Origin: Stentor roeselii
Taxonomy: Eukaryota > Ciliophora > Heterotrichea > Heterotrichida > Stentoridae
Direction: 5' to 3'
DNA: 64,000 bases
Assembly (NCBI GenBank): GCA_006503475.1
Contig: RSEH01000021.1
Coordinates: forward strand, 154,336-218,335
A program made the position numbers and the translations under genes. The notes beneath the pieces were generated by a model. That model was not told where the DNA came from and searched no databases. It was given only the letters and a program-made list of their open reading frames with translations. Below, one piece after another: positions 19,001-28,885 of this stretch (the stretch's first letter is position 1; every line of letters begins with the position of its first letter).

Positions 19001-21398
19001 CTTCATCCAACCGAATAAAAAACCAAAAAATCACTTTGTATTCGAAAATTCCGTCGAAATTCATAAAACTCTCCCAGCTGTTTCCATGAAATCTTTCCGA
19101 GTATCAGAAATTCATAAAAAAAATTCCATAACTTTCGAAAAAACTTTTGAAATCGAGTCATCTAAGAAGCCTTCTTTAAATATAAGTCAAGAGTTGCTAC
19201 TTCTCGTGAATCCTTTCATCATCAGAAAAAGAAAGCAAGACCTTGTTTTTGAATCAAGTCTAGAAATATTAAAACAAAGCAAAAAAAACACTTTTGAAAA
19301 ATTCCCAAGTTTTGAGTTAAAAAATCAACTTTTTCAATCAAAAGTTAAAAATTTTTCATGTTTTCCGACTTTTACCAGGCAAGACTGTTTAAGTCTCGAG
19401 TTTCAAAACCAACTTGAAGTTAAAAAATCGATTAAAACTCTAAAAAATTTAGAAATTTCGCAGCAGGTAGCTGTATCTCTGTTAAAATCACGAAATTACC
19501 TTGAAAAATCTCCAGTTTTCCAAATAACCAAATCGAATTTTCCTGCCGTTTCGAGTCAATTTTCCTTAAAACTTTACCCAACCCAGAAATTTTTCTTATC
19601 TCAGAACGAAACTGATTCATTTTCGATTTTTTCACCAATTAAAAGAAACCTTGACATGATTAAAAGTTCTTGCTTATCTATTCTGCCTCAACTTCCTGAA
19701 GTAAAAAAGGAAAAATTCTTGAATTTAAGTCTTATCAAAAAGCTTTCAATTCATTCAGACCTCTCGTCTTCAATGTTTCTTGAAAGTCGGAAACTAAAAG
19801 ACCTGAAAAATCAAAGTTTTGAGGGACTTGGAATAAAAGCGAAACTAAAAATATTGAAAATTGAGAATGAACAAGAGATAAATATAAAGAAACAGGTGCA
19901 AGAAATCAATATTGATAAATTTTCAGCTTTTTCCGCACAAAGCTCACTAAAAATAGCAAAATTAAGTCATCAGGGTGTTAACGGGAAAAAAGATAGAAAT
20001 TTTCAGATCCAGAGTCTTGATGATTTTCTTGTTTATCCCAAGTTGAAACTTATGCCTCAACTTTTTATTTCAAATGAAGAAGGGTTTAATTTAATAAAAC
20101 ATCCACAAATCATTCAACCTGAAGTCTTGAAAAGCTTTAAAGTTAAAACTGAGTTGGATCTAGAAGAAATTTCTAACATTTCTATTATTAAAAGTCAGAA
20201 AAATGACTTAGAGGTTAAAAAACAACAGAACATTTTTATTGAATCTCGGGAAAAAATCAGTGATTTTTGTCAAACTTTTGAAGATGTTGAAAAGAAAATT
20301 TTCCAAGGTTTTAATATCGTGAAAACTTTAAATTTTGATAGAAGAGGTGATTTTTTATTCCAAAAATCATGTCCTCAGTGTTCAGTTCTGTCTGAATCCC
20401 TCTTCAGTGTACCAGCCAAAACAAAAAAAACAGAATCAACTCAATACACAGAAGAACTTGAATTAACCTCTTTCAATTTTTCATTCCCAAAGAAAAATTT
20501 TTCAACAGTCCTGACTTCAACTTCAATAAAACCTCAGGAAAAAAATAGAAATCTTACTGAAAGTCCTCAAAAAAACTCATCAATTTCTACTTTTCCTGTA
20601 AAAATTCAAGAAAATCTTAGTTCAATCAACTGTTTTTCATTTCACCTCAAGACTGATCCCTTATTAGAGATAAAGTCTTCTCAGGCGATATCTTTAAAAC
20701 CTTCCCAAAAGGTCTCAAAGAACCTTGAGTTGTCAGTAGAAACAACAAATTTTAGTATTTTTTCACAAGTTTCAGATATTTTCAGTGATTCCAGCTCTGA
20801 GTCGTCATCATCGGAAAAAAATGAACTTCTTTCTCTTGAAACATATAAAATTCAGTCCCTTTCTTCAAATCTGCTAATTTCCAGCCAAAATCATGAAAAA
20901 ATCGCGATTTCAGTAAGACCCTCTGCAAGTTCAAATAGAAATCTCTCACTATTCACTAATTTCGATGAAATCATTCCTCAAAAGCGTATAACTGAGCTGA
21001 ATATAAAGACTTTTTCATTGTTTTTACCTGGAAACAAGGTAAAAAGTCCTTTAGTTCTATCAAAGCCAGTGATTTTTTCTATTTCTCCTCTTCCAAAGTC
21101 CCTTCTGACGATGTCCAAGGTTAGAAAAGAGTCTATCCCTGCAAGTTACTCAGCAATAAACAGTTCGATTAGGATTAGTTCGAACTTAAGTCTTACTCGA
21201 GATCCAATAAAGGACTTTTTCATTCTGGTATAAAATATTTAGACTTGCCAGTCAATCAAGCTGAACAGTTTGCAAAAGGATAAAATTGGACCGATTCCGA
21301 TTGATTCTTTATACAGAAAAGTGATGCAGGAAAAAATTCCTTTTAACAATTGGTATGTTTTCCTTAAAAGCGAACTTATAAATAGAGTGAGGGTTTAA
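16074..21398 (+). CDS. Giant repeat protein with dynein-adaptor-like N-terminus (two exons)
   Basis: Exon 1 is 16074-21227, an intron fills 21228-21242 and exon 2 is 21243-21398; the product is 1,769 aa. Residues about 40-280 form a long coiled coil. Its start, KAQEMIKIGKKFYKVQEDQ (about 55-73) followed by heptads, resembles the CC1-box region of HAP1/TRAK/BICD-type dynein adaptors; this is inference. From about 546 to 850 there are six units of 49-53 residues with a hydrophobic-K-G-F/L core (SIQKIKGF, LQNLKGF, LQPFKGF, IQSLKGF). The rest, to about 1,700, is Ser/Lys/Phe-rich with alternating hydrophobics. Exon 2 adds 51 residues (GPIPIDSLYRKVMQEKIPF, NNWYVFLKSELINRV) that look globular. There is no membrane segment. 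Function unknown. Confidence 0.82.
17709..18605 (+). repeat. Coding repeat, about six units of 49-53 aa
   Basis: Within the giant protein, units begin at residues 546, 596, 647, 696, 745 and 798. Each holds a K/A-G-F/L core, then K-T/S-S-P-S-F-like sequence, then I-P-x-K-K-x-x-L-E-I and G-L/I-x-I/P-E/S. Unit length varies by a few residues, unlike the rigid 22-residue repeat of the 747-2903 protein. Confidence 0.75.
21228..21242 (+). other. 15-nt intron (phase 0)
   Basis: GTATAAAATATTTAG, with A at position 10. If retained, translation would stop at TAA two codons in. Removing it extends the giant protein by 51 codons to TAA at 21396-21398. Confidence 0.85.
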
Positions 21399-21505
21399 TG
21401 TATGAATTAAATTGGTATTATTGTTTATAAATTTAGATTCCTTAAATTAGCGAAATTATAAATAAAGTGAGGGTTATGTATGAATTAATTGGTGTTATTT
21501 TTATA
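21362..21505. repeat. Imperfect direct repeat, about 65 bp, 78-bp period
   Basis: Copy 1 (about 21362-21427) and copy 2 (about 21440-21505) share ccttaaa, gcgaa, ttataaat, agtgagggtt and atgtatgaattaa. Copy 1 contains the last codons and stop of the giant gene, so the 3' end of the gene has been partly duplicated into its own flank. Confidence 0.8.
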
Positions 21506-21894
21506 TATTGAAGTTTTTATCGTAATACTTTTGCTAAGAGGTTGGATTTTAAGTTGGAGGAAAAGGATTTTTTAGTCATTTTTTTGGGTAATTAACCATT
21601 TCTTTTATCTAGTTATTTCTTAGTTATAATTTTTATAAATGGTAGTCCAAATCAATCAAAATCACCTCCTCTATTCGAAAAACTTCGCTAAACCTTGCAT
21701 TCTTGAAAGTGTATAAATCGCATTAAGAGTGTTACCAGTTTCTCATGATTAAAGTTTCAATCATTCACTTCTAATAAAAACTAAAAGTCTTCTATTTTTC
21801 AGAGAAATTTTAATATTTTTCAGAAGTTTGTGAAATATTAAAATAAGTAATTTTCAAATATGCCTTGCATGATTATTTTATGGTTTTATAAATC
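21399..21894. other. Intergenic region, 496 bp
   Basis: Apart from the direct repeat at its left edge, this is AT-rich spacer with no coding frame or RNA gene seen. Confidence 0.6.
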
Positions 21895-22116
21895 ATGGGT
21901 TGCGGATGGTCAAAAAAAAATAGATTTGATTATATCCAGAGTCCAAACACATCGGAAACATCTTTCCATCACAAACTAATGATAAAAGGACACTACCCGT
22001 ACTCCCGTCTTCGACAAAAGACCTTATTTACAGTAAAAGAAGAAACACCTTCTCAAGAAATATCTTCAATAAAAGGCGGATCAAGTGACTCTCTCTTCAC
22101 AACAAAAAATAACTAA
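21895..22116 (+). CDS. Small probably dual-acylated protein, 73 aa
   Basis: It begins MGCGWSKKNRF. Gly2 with Ser at position 6 fits N-myristoylation and Cys3 is a palmitoylation site, followed by basic residues, so membrane attachment at the cytosolic face is likely (inference). The remaining 60 residues are Ser/Thr/Lys-rich with no domain recognised. It is short, but the N-terminal signal shared with 28169-28852 and 52386-52976 supports a real gene. Confidence 0.65.
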   Translation: MGCGWSKKNRFDYIQSPNTSETSFHHKLMIKGHYPYSRLRQKTLFTVKEETPSQEISSIKGGSSDSLFTTKNN

Positions 22117-22183
22117 ATTGTTCATACCTAAAAATCCAATCAAAATATTCCTAAAATAAATCGATTTCTAAATCTATCTAATA

Positions 22184-24481
22184 TTAACTAAAAAAACTTT
22201 TAATAGTTTCTTGCTTTTCACCATCATTCATCAAGTTCCACAAAGAACTTTCTATCTCAAAATACTTGACCCCGACAGAATCCCAGAACTTTTTCCTCAT
22301 TAAAAAAAACCCTTGAAGATTTGAGTCAGGGTTTTTTTCATTTTTCAAATAGCTCTGATACCTATAATGCTCATTTTCATAAACAACGACAGGGAAGTCA
22401 TTAATCCAAAGTGGTAAAGTATTTCCATACAAATTTTTATTTCTCTCTACTTTAAATCCAAGACTATCGCATACATTTCTAATATCATCTAAAGTTTCAG
22501 TCATCTCGTCAAAGCAAGGATTTGAACTTTCAAGGATTTTTTGAATGTTTTCAGAATATATCTGAATTTCTGGAAAGTCTTTCCCTAAGATCCCCAGACT
22601 TTGAACAAAGATGGACAAGTGAAAAAGGTCTAAAGTTTTATCATCTGGAATAAAAATTTCAGTTGGAGGTTCGATGTTAGGTAAAACATCTTTGATTTTA
22701 TTCCAAAGTCCTGAATTAATGAATCTTGAATCTTTTATATCTAAATAAGCAAGAATCCATAAGCATCTAATGAAACTAACCCAGTTGATATCAAAATCAC
22801 TGTCCATCTTTTTCATGACTTCTCCAAGTTTTAAATAACTAGTATTTGCGATACTTTTAAAAGACATCAACAATCTAACAATGGGAAGGTATCTTCGAGC
22901 GTATTCTGATGAGTTGTTCATCACATTTGATACTAAAACATTTGTAAAATTGTTGACATCAGTCATGTTCAAGTCCTTATCAGAGAGTCTTTTTGTAAGT
23001 AATTCTTGAGTTTCAATGCAGATCCGGTTTATCCTTGACAAGAAGTAAAGAGAGACTGACATTTCGTGGTACTCGAAAAGATGAGAATATCTGAAAATTT
23101 TGTCATCGATCATTTCAAGCAATCTATGAGTTTGAAGTTCTTTCACCCCGGCGATGAGGATTGATAATAACATCATGTCTCGGGTGTGATAATGAGGAAA
23201 TAAGTGTTTCATGCATATTTTCGTTATGAATAGCTTGGTTATCGGAGATTTTATTTTCAGCTTCATTACAATTCTCATTAATCTCAGTAAAAGACTCTCA
23301 TTCACCGATTTCATCAAACAAATATTATAAAAAGAGTCTTCCAAAGCTAAAAATAAAGAAAGCATATCAGATTGATCCATATAGCATATCATATTTAAAC
23401 ATTTTTCTAAATTTGAAAAAGAAACAGTTGATATATCAAGTTTATCTCTCCTCAAATACTCAAGAAGTTTCTTTTTTTCATAAGGAAAATTTTTAAGTAG
23501 TGAAGATTTAAATATTGTGACGATATCAATAATCGAAAACAAGTTGTAATTATTAAAAATCTGTCCAATTACTATAGTTTGCAATTCTTTTGTAGCCTTT
23601 AAATTCGATGATGAAATCCTTGTAATAGTAGAAACCGCAGTCAAATCATCCTTTTTAAGAATAAGGAGTTTGCACATTCGTTCATGAAGATCATCAGAAA
23701 GATCAGGAATTTGTGTCATATAGTGAATGACATCGATAAGTTCATAAATCGACTTAAACTTATCTTCTTCTAAAGCTGACTTCAAAGTTTCAGTAAAAGG
23801 TCTGATGATAGACTCCGGGTCGGGTAGAGCTTTATTGACGAAGTAAAAATGCACAATCATTGCAATCTGATCAAAAGTCATAAACTCAAAGTCACTATGG
23901 TTAACAAGGCCTTCATAGATGTTAATATAAATTTTAGAAATGCCCACTTTATGTTGATTTAAAGACCAAAGTAAACTCGAGAACTTTGACAATGGCAACA
24001 TTGAATATTCACGAATTTCCATTTGAGTCATTCTTTCCTTCAGCGCTTCAACTAAGGTATCAAAAATTACATTGGAGATTCTGATAAAGGAAAGTGAATT
24101 AAGAATATCAGTAATTTGAGTTAAAGTAAGTCCATCAACTCGATTGACCAAATTACGAAAAACATAATGCCAAAGGTTAAAAGTGTTTTTTAAGTCTCGA
24201 AAGTCAGGGTTTTTAACCAAATCTTTTACTATCGAGACCAAGTCCCCTGTGTCCATGTAAGGAGCTCTGGATACCAAGGTACTTGAGAAGGTTTTTAAGA
24301 ATTCTTCTCGGTTGATGTTGATTCGAATTTCGCTTATGGTCATTTCTGAAATTCTTTTACAGATGTTGACTAGTTCGTGATTTGTGAGAACATCTGAACG
24401 GTAGATGATTTGTTTCACATCATGAATAGATCCTGCTTCTAGACTTGCTGTAAGGGCAAAGCGACGGAGAGATCTTAGCAT
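22184..24481 (-). CDS. RAP-domain mitochondrial RNA-processing protein (FASTK-like)
   Basis: The 765-aa protein has a basic, Arg-rich N-terminus (MLRSLRRFALTASLEAGS) fitting a mitochondrial presequence. A long alpha-helical repeat body follows (about 30-650). The C-terminal RAP-type domain is at about 680-765: LPLWINDFPVVVYENE, then GFFLMRKKFWDSVGVKYFEI. This helical-repeat plus RAP layout is found in FASTK/FASTKD proteins and the expanded mitochondrial RAP families of alveolates, which act in organellar rRNA or mRNA processing. Its particular RNA target cannot be told. The start lies 30 bp from the divergent gene at 24512. Confidence 0.85.
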   Translation of the reverse strand: MLRSLRRFALTASLEAGSIHDVKQIIYRSDVLTNHELVNICKRISEMTISEIRININREEFLKTFSSTLVSRAPYMDTGDLVSIVKDLVKNPDFRDLKNTFNLWHYVFRNLVNRVDGLTLTQITDILNSLSFIRISNVIFDTLVEALKERMTQMEIREYSMLPLSKFSSLLWSLNQHKVGISKIYINIYEGLVNHSDFEFMTFDQIAMIVHFYFVNKALPDPESIIRPFTETLKSALEEDKFKSIYELIDVIHYMTQIPDLSDDLHERMCKLLILKKDDLTAVSTITRISSSNLKATKELQTIVIGQIFNNYNLFSIIDIVTIFKSSLLKNFPYEKKKLLEYLRRDKLDISTVSFSNLEKCLNMICYMDQSDMLSLFLALEDSFYNICLMKSVNESLLLRLMRIVMKLKIKSPITKLFITKICMKHLFPHYHTRDMMLLSILIAGVKELQTHRLLEMIDDKIFRYSHLFEYHEMSVSLYFLSRINRICIETQELLTKRLSDKDLNMTDVNNFTNVLVSNVMNNSSEYARRYLPIVRLLMSFKSIANTSYLKLGEVMKKMDSDFDINWVSFIRCLWILAYLDIKDSRFINSGLWNKIKDVLPNIEPPTEIFIPDDKTLDLFHLSIFVQSLGILGKDFPEIQIYSENIQKILESSNPCFDEMTETLDDIRNVCDSLGFKVERNKNLYGNTLPLWINDFPVVVYENEHYRYQSYLKNEKNPDSNLQGFFLMRKKFWDSVGVKYFEIESSLWNLMNDGEKQETIKSFFS

Positions 24482-24511
24482 TTATAAGATATGGATAAGG
24501 TCTTGATATAA
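24482..24511. promoter_or_regulatory. 30-bp bidirectional spacer
   Basis: Thirty bases (ttataagata... to ...gatataa) separate the start codons of the RAP gene and the BAP31-like gene. TATA-like strings occur near each end. Confidence 0.7.
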
Positions 24512-24895
24512 ATGGTCACTCTTGCGTCTTTTGTTGTTTTTGTTGTTAATCCTGTTTCTCTTGTCTTGCTTGCTGTCCTGTTGTTTCCTTTTACTCCTTT
24601 GTTTGTGTTGGAAAAACTTTCTCAGTTTATTTGGAAAATGAATTTGAAGGTGAATGGAAAGGAAGTCAAGGTTATTCATTTTATGCTGGTTCTTAGTCTT
24701 TTGTTATTCATTTTCAAGTTTTACAGCTACTTGTCTTCGGAAAATCCTCATGGAAAAGCGAGAAATGAGTTTACCTTGGAAGATTCGATGAAACATAATA
24801 GAGCTGGAAGGGATTTTTATATTTCTCTTAGTTGCTTTGGGATCTGGGTTTATATTTGGAGAGTTATTCCTTTGATTGGAAAGTTAGTTAGTTAA
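24512..24895 (+). CDS. BAP29/BAP31-like three-span ER membrane protein
   Basis: The 127-aa protein has three hydrophobic segments (about 5-32, 52-72 and 100-124). The loop between the second and third is charged (RNEFTLEDSMKHNRAGRDFY). This matches the membrane part of BAP29/BAP31, where a loop with a conserved Arg precedes the third helix (RAQRNLYIAG in animals). BAP proteins help sort membrane proteins leaving the ER. The C-terminal coiled coil of animal BAP31 is missing, as the protein stops after the third helix. Assignment is moderate. Confidence 0.65.
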   Translation: MVTLASFVVFVVNPVSLVLLAVLLFPFTPLFVLEKLSQFIWKMNLKVNGKEVKVIHFMLVLSLLLFIFKFYSYLSSENPHGKARNEFTLEDSMKHNRAGRDFYISLSCFGIWVYIWRVIPLIGKLVS

Positions 24896-25169
24896 TTGGT
24901 TTAAAGACTTTAGGATTTTTTTTTGAAAGTTGTATAAACTTATTTAAATGATACAAAAATTCAACCCTTTAAAATACACTCTAAAATGATGATTCTCTCT
25001 AATTCAATCATAGAAAACTCGATATAAAATAAGATCTTCATCATCAAAACCATTCATTGAAATTCTAACTTTTAATTCAAGACTTTTTAACCCACTATTC
25101 GAAAATGGGCAAAAGAAGTTGACACTTGTTCATATTTAATCAACTCCTTCCAGCCATACTTATAACCAT

Positions 25170-27653
25170 ATGAACAAGGTAGTCTTTTTTATGCTTGTCA
25201 TACTTATTCTGTCCTTCAATGTTTTCATTTATCTATCATCCATCGAAAACAGCTTCCTCACCAATGCCCAGTCAGAATCCATTTCAAAAAACATTAACTT
25301 GAACCAATCTGATTCAGAAAACGCGAGCGAAGAAGACTTCCAATCTCAAGTCTCCTCTGACAGTTCAAGTGAGAAATTCCAGAGTTCTCATCAAGAAAGT
25401 GAAATTCTGAATGATTCATCGATCTTCAATGAAAATTCCTCTTCTCCAAGCAAAGGTGTTGAAAGTAGTTCATTTCTAGAGAGTTCAAATTTTGACTCTT
25501 TTTCAGGATTTCAAAACGAAAGCTCAGGGTTAAGTAAAGAGTCAACTGTGAGTTCTTCAAGGAGTAATAAAGATGACATTGATAGTTTTCCATCATTTTC
25601 TGTCCCGGATTCAAGTGAGTTGCGGGATTCACAAGACTTTTCAAGTTCCTCTAATGAAAGCAGGTCTTTTGGTAGTTCAGATCTTTCAGAATTTTCAGAA
25701 TTTTCTTCATTTGAAAGCAGTTCAGAAGTCATTTCAAGTGACTTCTTCAGTTCTTTCAACACCTCCGATTCAGTCCTTCCTGATTTTTCATCACTTGAAA
25801 GCAGTTCAGAGGATCTTTATAGTTCATCAATTCAAATCGAAAGTGAATCAAAAGAAATTCCATTACCAGTCTGCAGTTTCCCATTATTCAACTTCACCGA
25901 AGCTGAAACTCTTTCAATTTGGAACTACGTGAACTACACAGACTGTAAAACCAAATCAAACGATTCAATTTCAATAGAAAACAACAAGTTCATCGTCAAA
26001 TGTGAATCAGGTCTACCTCCAAAGTACTTCAACGACCCATTAAGACCCGAAAAATTAGCAGGTTCAACTAAAATCTTCGCATCCTGGTCAACAATCTCTC
26101 CAGACCTCTCTAAATCCTCCTTCGCATTCGTGAAATGCCAGGAAAACTCAGCTTATGCCTTCACTTTTTTAAAACAAAACAAGTCAATCTCTGATCAAGC
26201 ATCTAAACTTTCATCAGAACTTCAAAAATCTTTAAACATTTCATCTTCTCCAAATTTGAAAGTTTTACTTCTTGTTTTCGATTCAGTTTCAAGAGGAAGT
26301 GTTTATCGTAACTGGCCGAAGACTGTAAAATATCTGAAAAGTTTAAATGGAGATGGAAGTATTTGTTATGAATTTACGAATCCTGGAATTCCTGAACTTC
26401 ACACACAGGACAACATGGCTCAGATGCTTTACGGAGAAACTAAGAAGAAAATGCAGAAGACTCTTGGAATGAGAAACCCTCCAATGACGGTGAAATCAAG
26501 AAGCCACTTGGAGTACCAAAAGAAAGCACTTTGGAAATATTTCTCAAGTCAAGGATTTGTTACTTTTTTTTTACATGATGCTGTTTGGGACTTTTTGTCG
26601 TATCTTACAGGACATGACATTGAAACTGACCATTTTTTTGGAAACTTCTGGAAAGCTGCTTGGTCTGTTTATGGCTTTAGTGAATATGATAACTGTCAAA
26701 AGTGCATGGGTCTTCAAAACTCGCATAATATCAGCTTTGGACATATTTTTCAGTTTTTTAAAGAATATCCTAATAACCACCAGTTCGCTTATGTTCATTT
26801 AAACGCTGCTCATGAAAAGACAGGAAATATCAGAACTGTTGATTTAGATTTAAAAAGATTTCTCATCAATTTAACTGAACTTTTTAAAAAAAGACAGGAA
26901 GAATTCGTTGTTTTTCTTATGGGAGATCACGGCAGTTCCCCTGTTAAACTTCAATTCGATATTCGAGGATTTTATGAATACCGACAACCGATGAGTTTTT
27001 TAATTCTCAGTCCTGGAGTTGCTGAAGAAAGATTTAAATTGAATTTAAAACATAATTTGAATCAGATGTTTAGCAGGTTCGACGTTCATCTTACTTTAAA
27101 GCAAATCGCGCATTGGCCTTATGGAGGGCTTGATGCTGAAACTTATGAAAAAATGAAAAAATCTTTTGAAGTTGATGATGTTTCTAGTTTGTTGAGTGAA
27201 AAAATATCGGAAAATAGGACTTGTCGTGATATTGGAGTTGAAGAAGAGTACTGTCCTTGTAGTGGCTTTCGGGCGATTGATGAGAAGGACTCTGGAGAAA
27301 TCATTGTCAGGGGAAATGTGATTTATTTGATTGAAGAGTTTTTGAAAAGTAGGAAAAAAAACAACTCTGATTGTATTGAAACGATTTTAAATGTCACTGA
27401 ATACAAAAAATTTAATTTTAATATCAGGGACGATGGGTGGGAAACACTTTATAAGGTCAAGGTAAGGGTTGGAGAGATGACTGGAGATTTTTATGTTCGA
27501 AGTTGCACGGAACAAAAAATAAAAGATACGAAAAATGTGCTTGATTTCAGGTTTTTCACGAATAGAAACTTTACTATTGATGCTCTATCCGTGTTTTTTC
27601 AAGTTTTTCATGTCGAGGTTCAGAACAGTTGTGCAAATGACTGCTTTTGTTAG
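25170..27653 (+). CDS. DUF229 (sulfatase-superfamily) ectoprotein with Ser-rich stalk
   Basis: The 827-aa type II membrane protein has an N-terminal signal anchor (about 4-26). A very Ser/Glu/Phe-rich stalk (about 35-230) follows, then a catalytic-type domain. That domain carries FDSVSRGSVYRNWP near 367, HEKTGNIRTVDLDL near 547 and LMGDHGSS near 582. These fit the DUF229 family of the alkaline phosphatase/sulfatase superfamily, whose D-S-V-S-R and G-D-H-G boxes carry metal-binding residues. The C-terminal part is Cys-rich. The stalk has many possible O-glycosylation sites and probably projects the domain from the cell surface or into vesicles. Substrate unknown. Confidence 0.85.
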   Translation: MNKVVFFMLVILILSFNVFIYLSSIENSFLTNAQSESISKNINLNQSDSENASEEDFQSQVSSDSSSEKFQSSHQESEILNDSSIFNENSSSPSKGVESSSFLESSNFDSFSGFQNESSGLSKESTVSSSRSNKDDIDSFPSFSVPDSSELRDSQDFSSSSNESRSFGSSDLSEFSEFSSFESSSEVISSDFFSSFNTSDSVLPDFSSLESSSEDLYSSSIQIESESKEIPLPVCSFPLFNFTEAETLSIWNYVNYTDCKTKSNDSISIENNKFIVKCESGLPPKYFNDPLRPEKLAGSTKIFASWSTISPDLSKSSFAFVKCQENSAYAFTFLKQNKSISDQASKLSSELQKSLNISSSPNLKVLLLVFDSVSRGSVYRNWPKTVKYLKSLNGDGSICYEFTNPGIPELHTQDNMAQMLYGETKKKMQKTLGMRNPPMTVKSRSHLEYQKKALWKYFSSQGFVTFFLHDAVWDFLSYLTGHDIETDHFFGNFWKAAWSVYGFSEYDNCQKCMGLQNSHNISFGHIFQFFKEYPNNHQFAYVHLNAAHEKTGNIRTVDLDLKRFLINLTELFKKRQEEFVVFLMGDHGSSPVKLQFDIRGFYEYRQPMSFLILSPGVAEERFKLNLKHNLNQMFSRFDVHLTLKQIAHWPYGGLDAETYEKMKKSFEVDDVSSLLSEKISENRTCRDIGVEEEYCPCSGFRAIDEKDSGEIIVRGNVIYLIEEFLKSRKKNNSDCIETILNVTEYKKFNFNIRDDGWETLYKVKVRVGEMTGDFYVRSCTEQKIKDTKNVLDFRFFTNRNFTIDALSVFFQVFHVEVQNSCANDCFC

Positions 27654-28168
27654 ATTAGCTATTTAAATGGTTCTCTAAGATTAAGAGGATTGATTAAATT
27701 TAAAAAATTGATTGATTTAGGTGAAATCATCAGTCAAAACATCAAGATTTTTAATATTTTGCAACAATTTCGCCTTTGGAGCATAATTCAATAAGTGAAG
27801 AGGCCAAAAAATAAAATCCCATCACTAAAGCTTAAAAAAATAAAAAAATACTAATTATGGCTTTCAATCCCTTAATACAAAACCCTATTAAAGAGAATCC
27901 CCTTTTCATACAACAAATCCTTAAGCCATGTTGGCCTTGCTAGTAACAAAAAATTTAAAAATGACTGAAAACCTGATCCACAAGTCCAATCTTCAATCTT
28001 TTTATTCAAAAATCTTCGATATACATTTTCGGTAACTTTAAAAATTCTAATGTTTTCATAATCCTTAAAAAATTCTTTCAGCCTTAAATAAAATAATATT
28101 TAAGAAGTACTTAAGTCGAGATTTGCACCATTTATCCCTTCTCATCCCATCCCCGATATAAATTTAAA
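27654..28168. other. Intergenic region, 515 bp
   Basis: AT-rich with A-runs. No coding frame, repeat or RNA gene is evident. Confidence 0.6.
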
Positions 28169-28852
28169 ATGGGTTGTTGTGAAGGCCACAGCTATTCGCC
28201 ATATCTTTTATCTCCCAAAAGTGCGGCGGCATATCATTCGATTCTACTGAAAGAGAAGCGTCCATCACATAACAAGCATGTGCACTTTGAGATATCGTAT
28301 ACGAACTTTAAAGAGTTGTCAATCAAAGAAGAAACTTCATGTCCTTGGTACGCGAATGACCTGTCTGATGGGCAAGACTGGGAACTATACAGGTCAAGTG
28401 AAAATTTGACTATAAGTTTCATAAAATCCAGTGAAAAGTTACTGATATGTGGTACCCTCTCATTAAATTCAGCAATAGGATACGAGTCCATCGTATGTCT
28501 AGTGAATAATCCAAAGTACCGACTAATCTGGGACAGTGACTTAAGAAAAATGGAAATCTTATTCGGCGAAACGAACCTCGACGGTACAGTGAGTCTGATG
28601 GAGAGTTGGGAACTAAAGTCCCGTCTCTATAAAAGAAACGTTAGAAAATACGGTACAGGCGTTTTTATTTATTACACTCCTTTCGATGAAAACTTAAAAG
28701 ACAACTACCTTCTTTTCTCCATTCACACCCCAGACAAGCTACAAGTTTATTGGAAGGAAGACCCAGGAGAAGACCTAAGACTTGATTTACAGAAAAAATT
28801 CCTCTGGGCCAGCAACTTACTTGATGAAATCATGGATCAGAAGGCAAGATGA
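28169..28852 (+). CDS. START-like domain protein with N-terminal acylation signal
   Basis: The 227-aa protein begins MGCCEGHSYSP, with Gly2 for myristoylation and Cys3/Cys4 for palmitoylation. Residues about 65-220 look like a START/Bet v 1-type lipid-binding fold: LVNNPKYRLIWDSDLRKMEI is typical of the START region before the central strands, followed by alternating strands (GVFIYYTPF, YLLFSIHTP) and a C-terminal helix (KFLWASNLLDEIM). It could carry or sense a lipid at a membrane. Domain assignment is by eye and moderate. It converges with the coiled-coil gene at 28886 (33 bp between stops). Confidence 0.7.
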   Translation: MGCCEGHSYSPYLLSPKSAAAYHSILLKEKRPSHNKHVHFEISYTNFKELSIKEETSCPWYANDLSDGQDWELYRSSENLTISFIKSSEKLLICGTLSLNSAIGYESIVCLVNNPKYRLIWDSDLRKMEILFGETNLDGTVSLMESWELKSRLYKRNVRKYGTGVFIYYTPFDENLKDNYLLFSIHTPDKLQVYWKEDPGEDLRLDLQKKFLWASNLLDEIMDQKAR

Positions 28853-28885
28853 TGTATTTTAGTGAAAGAAGATATTCTCTAATTA

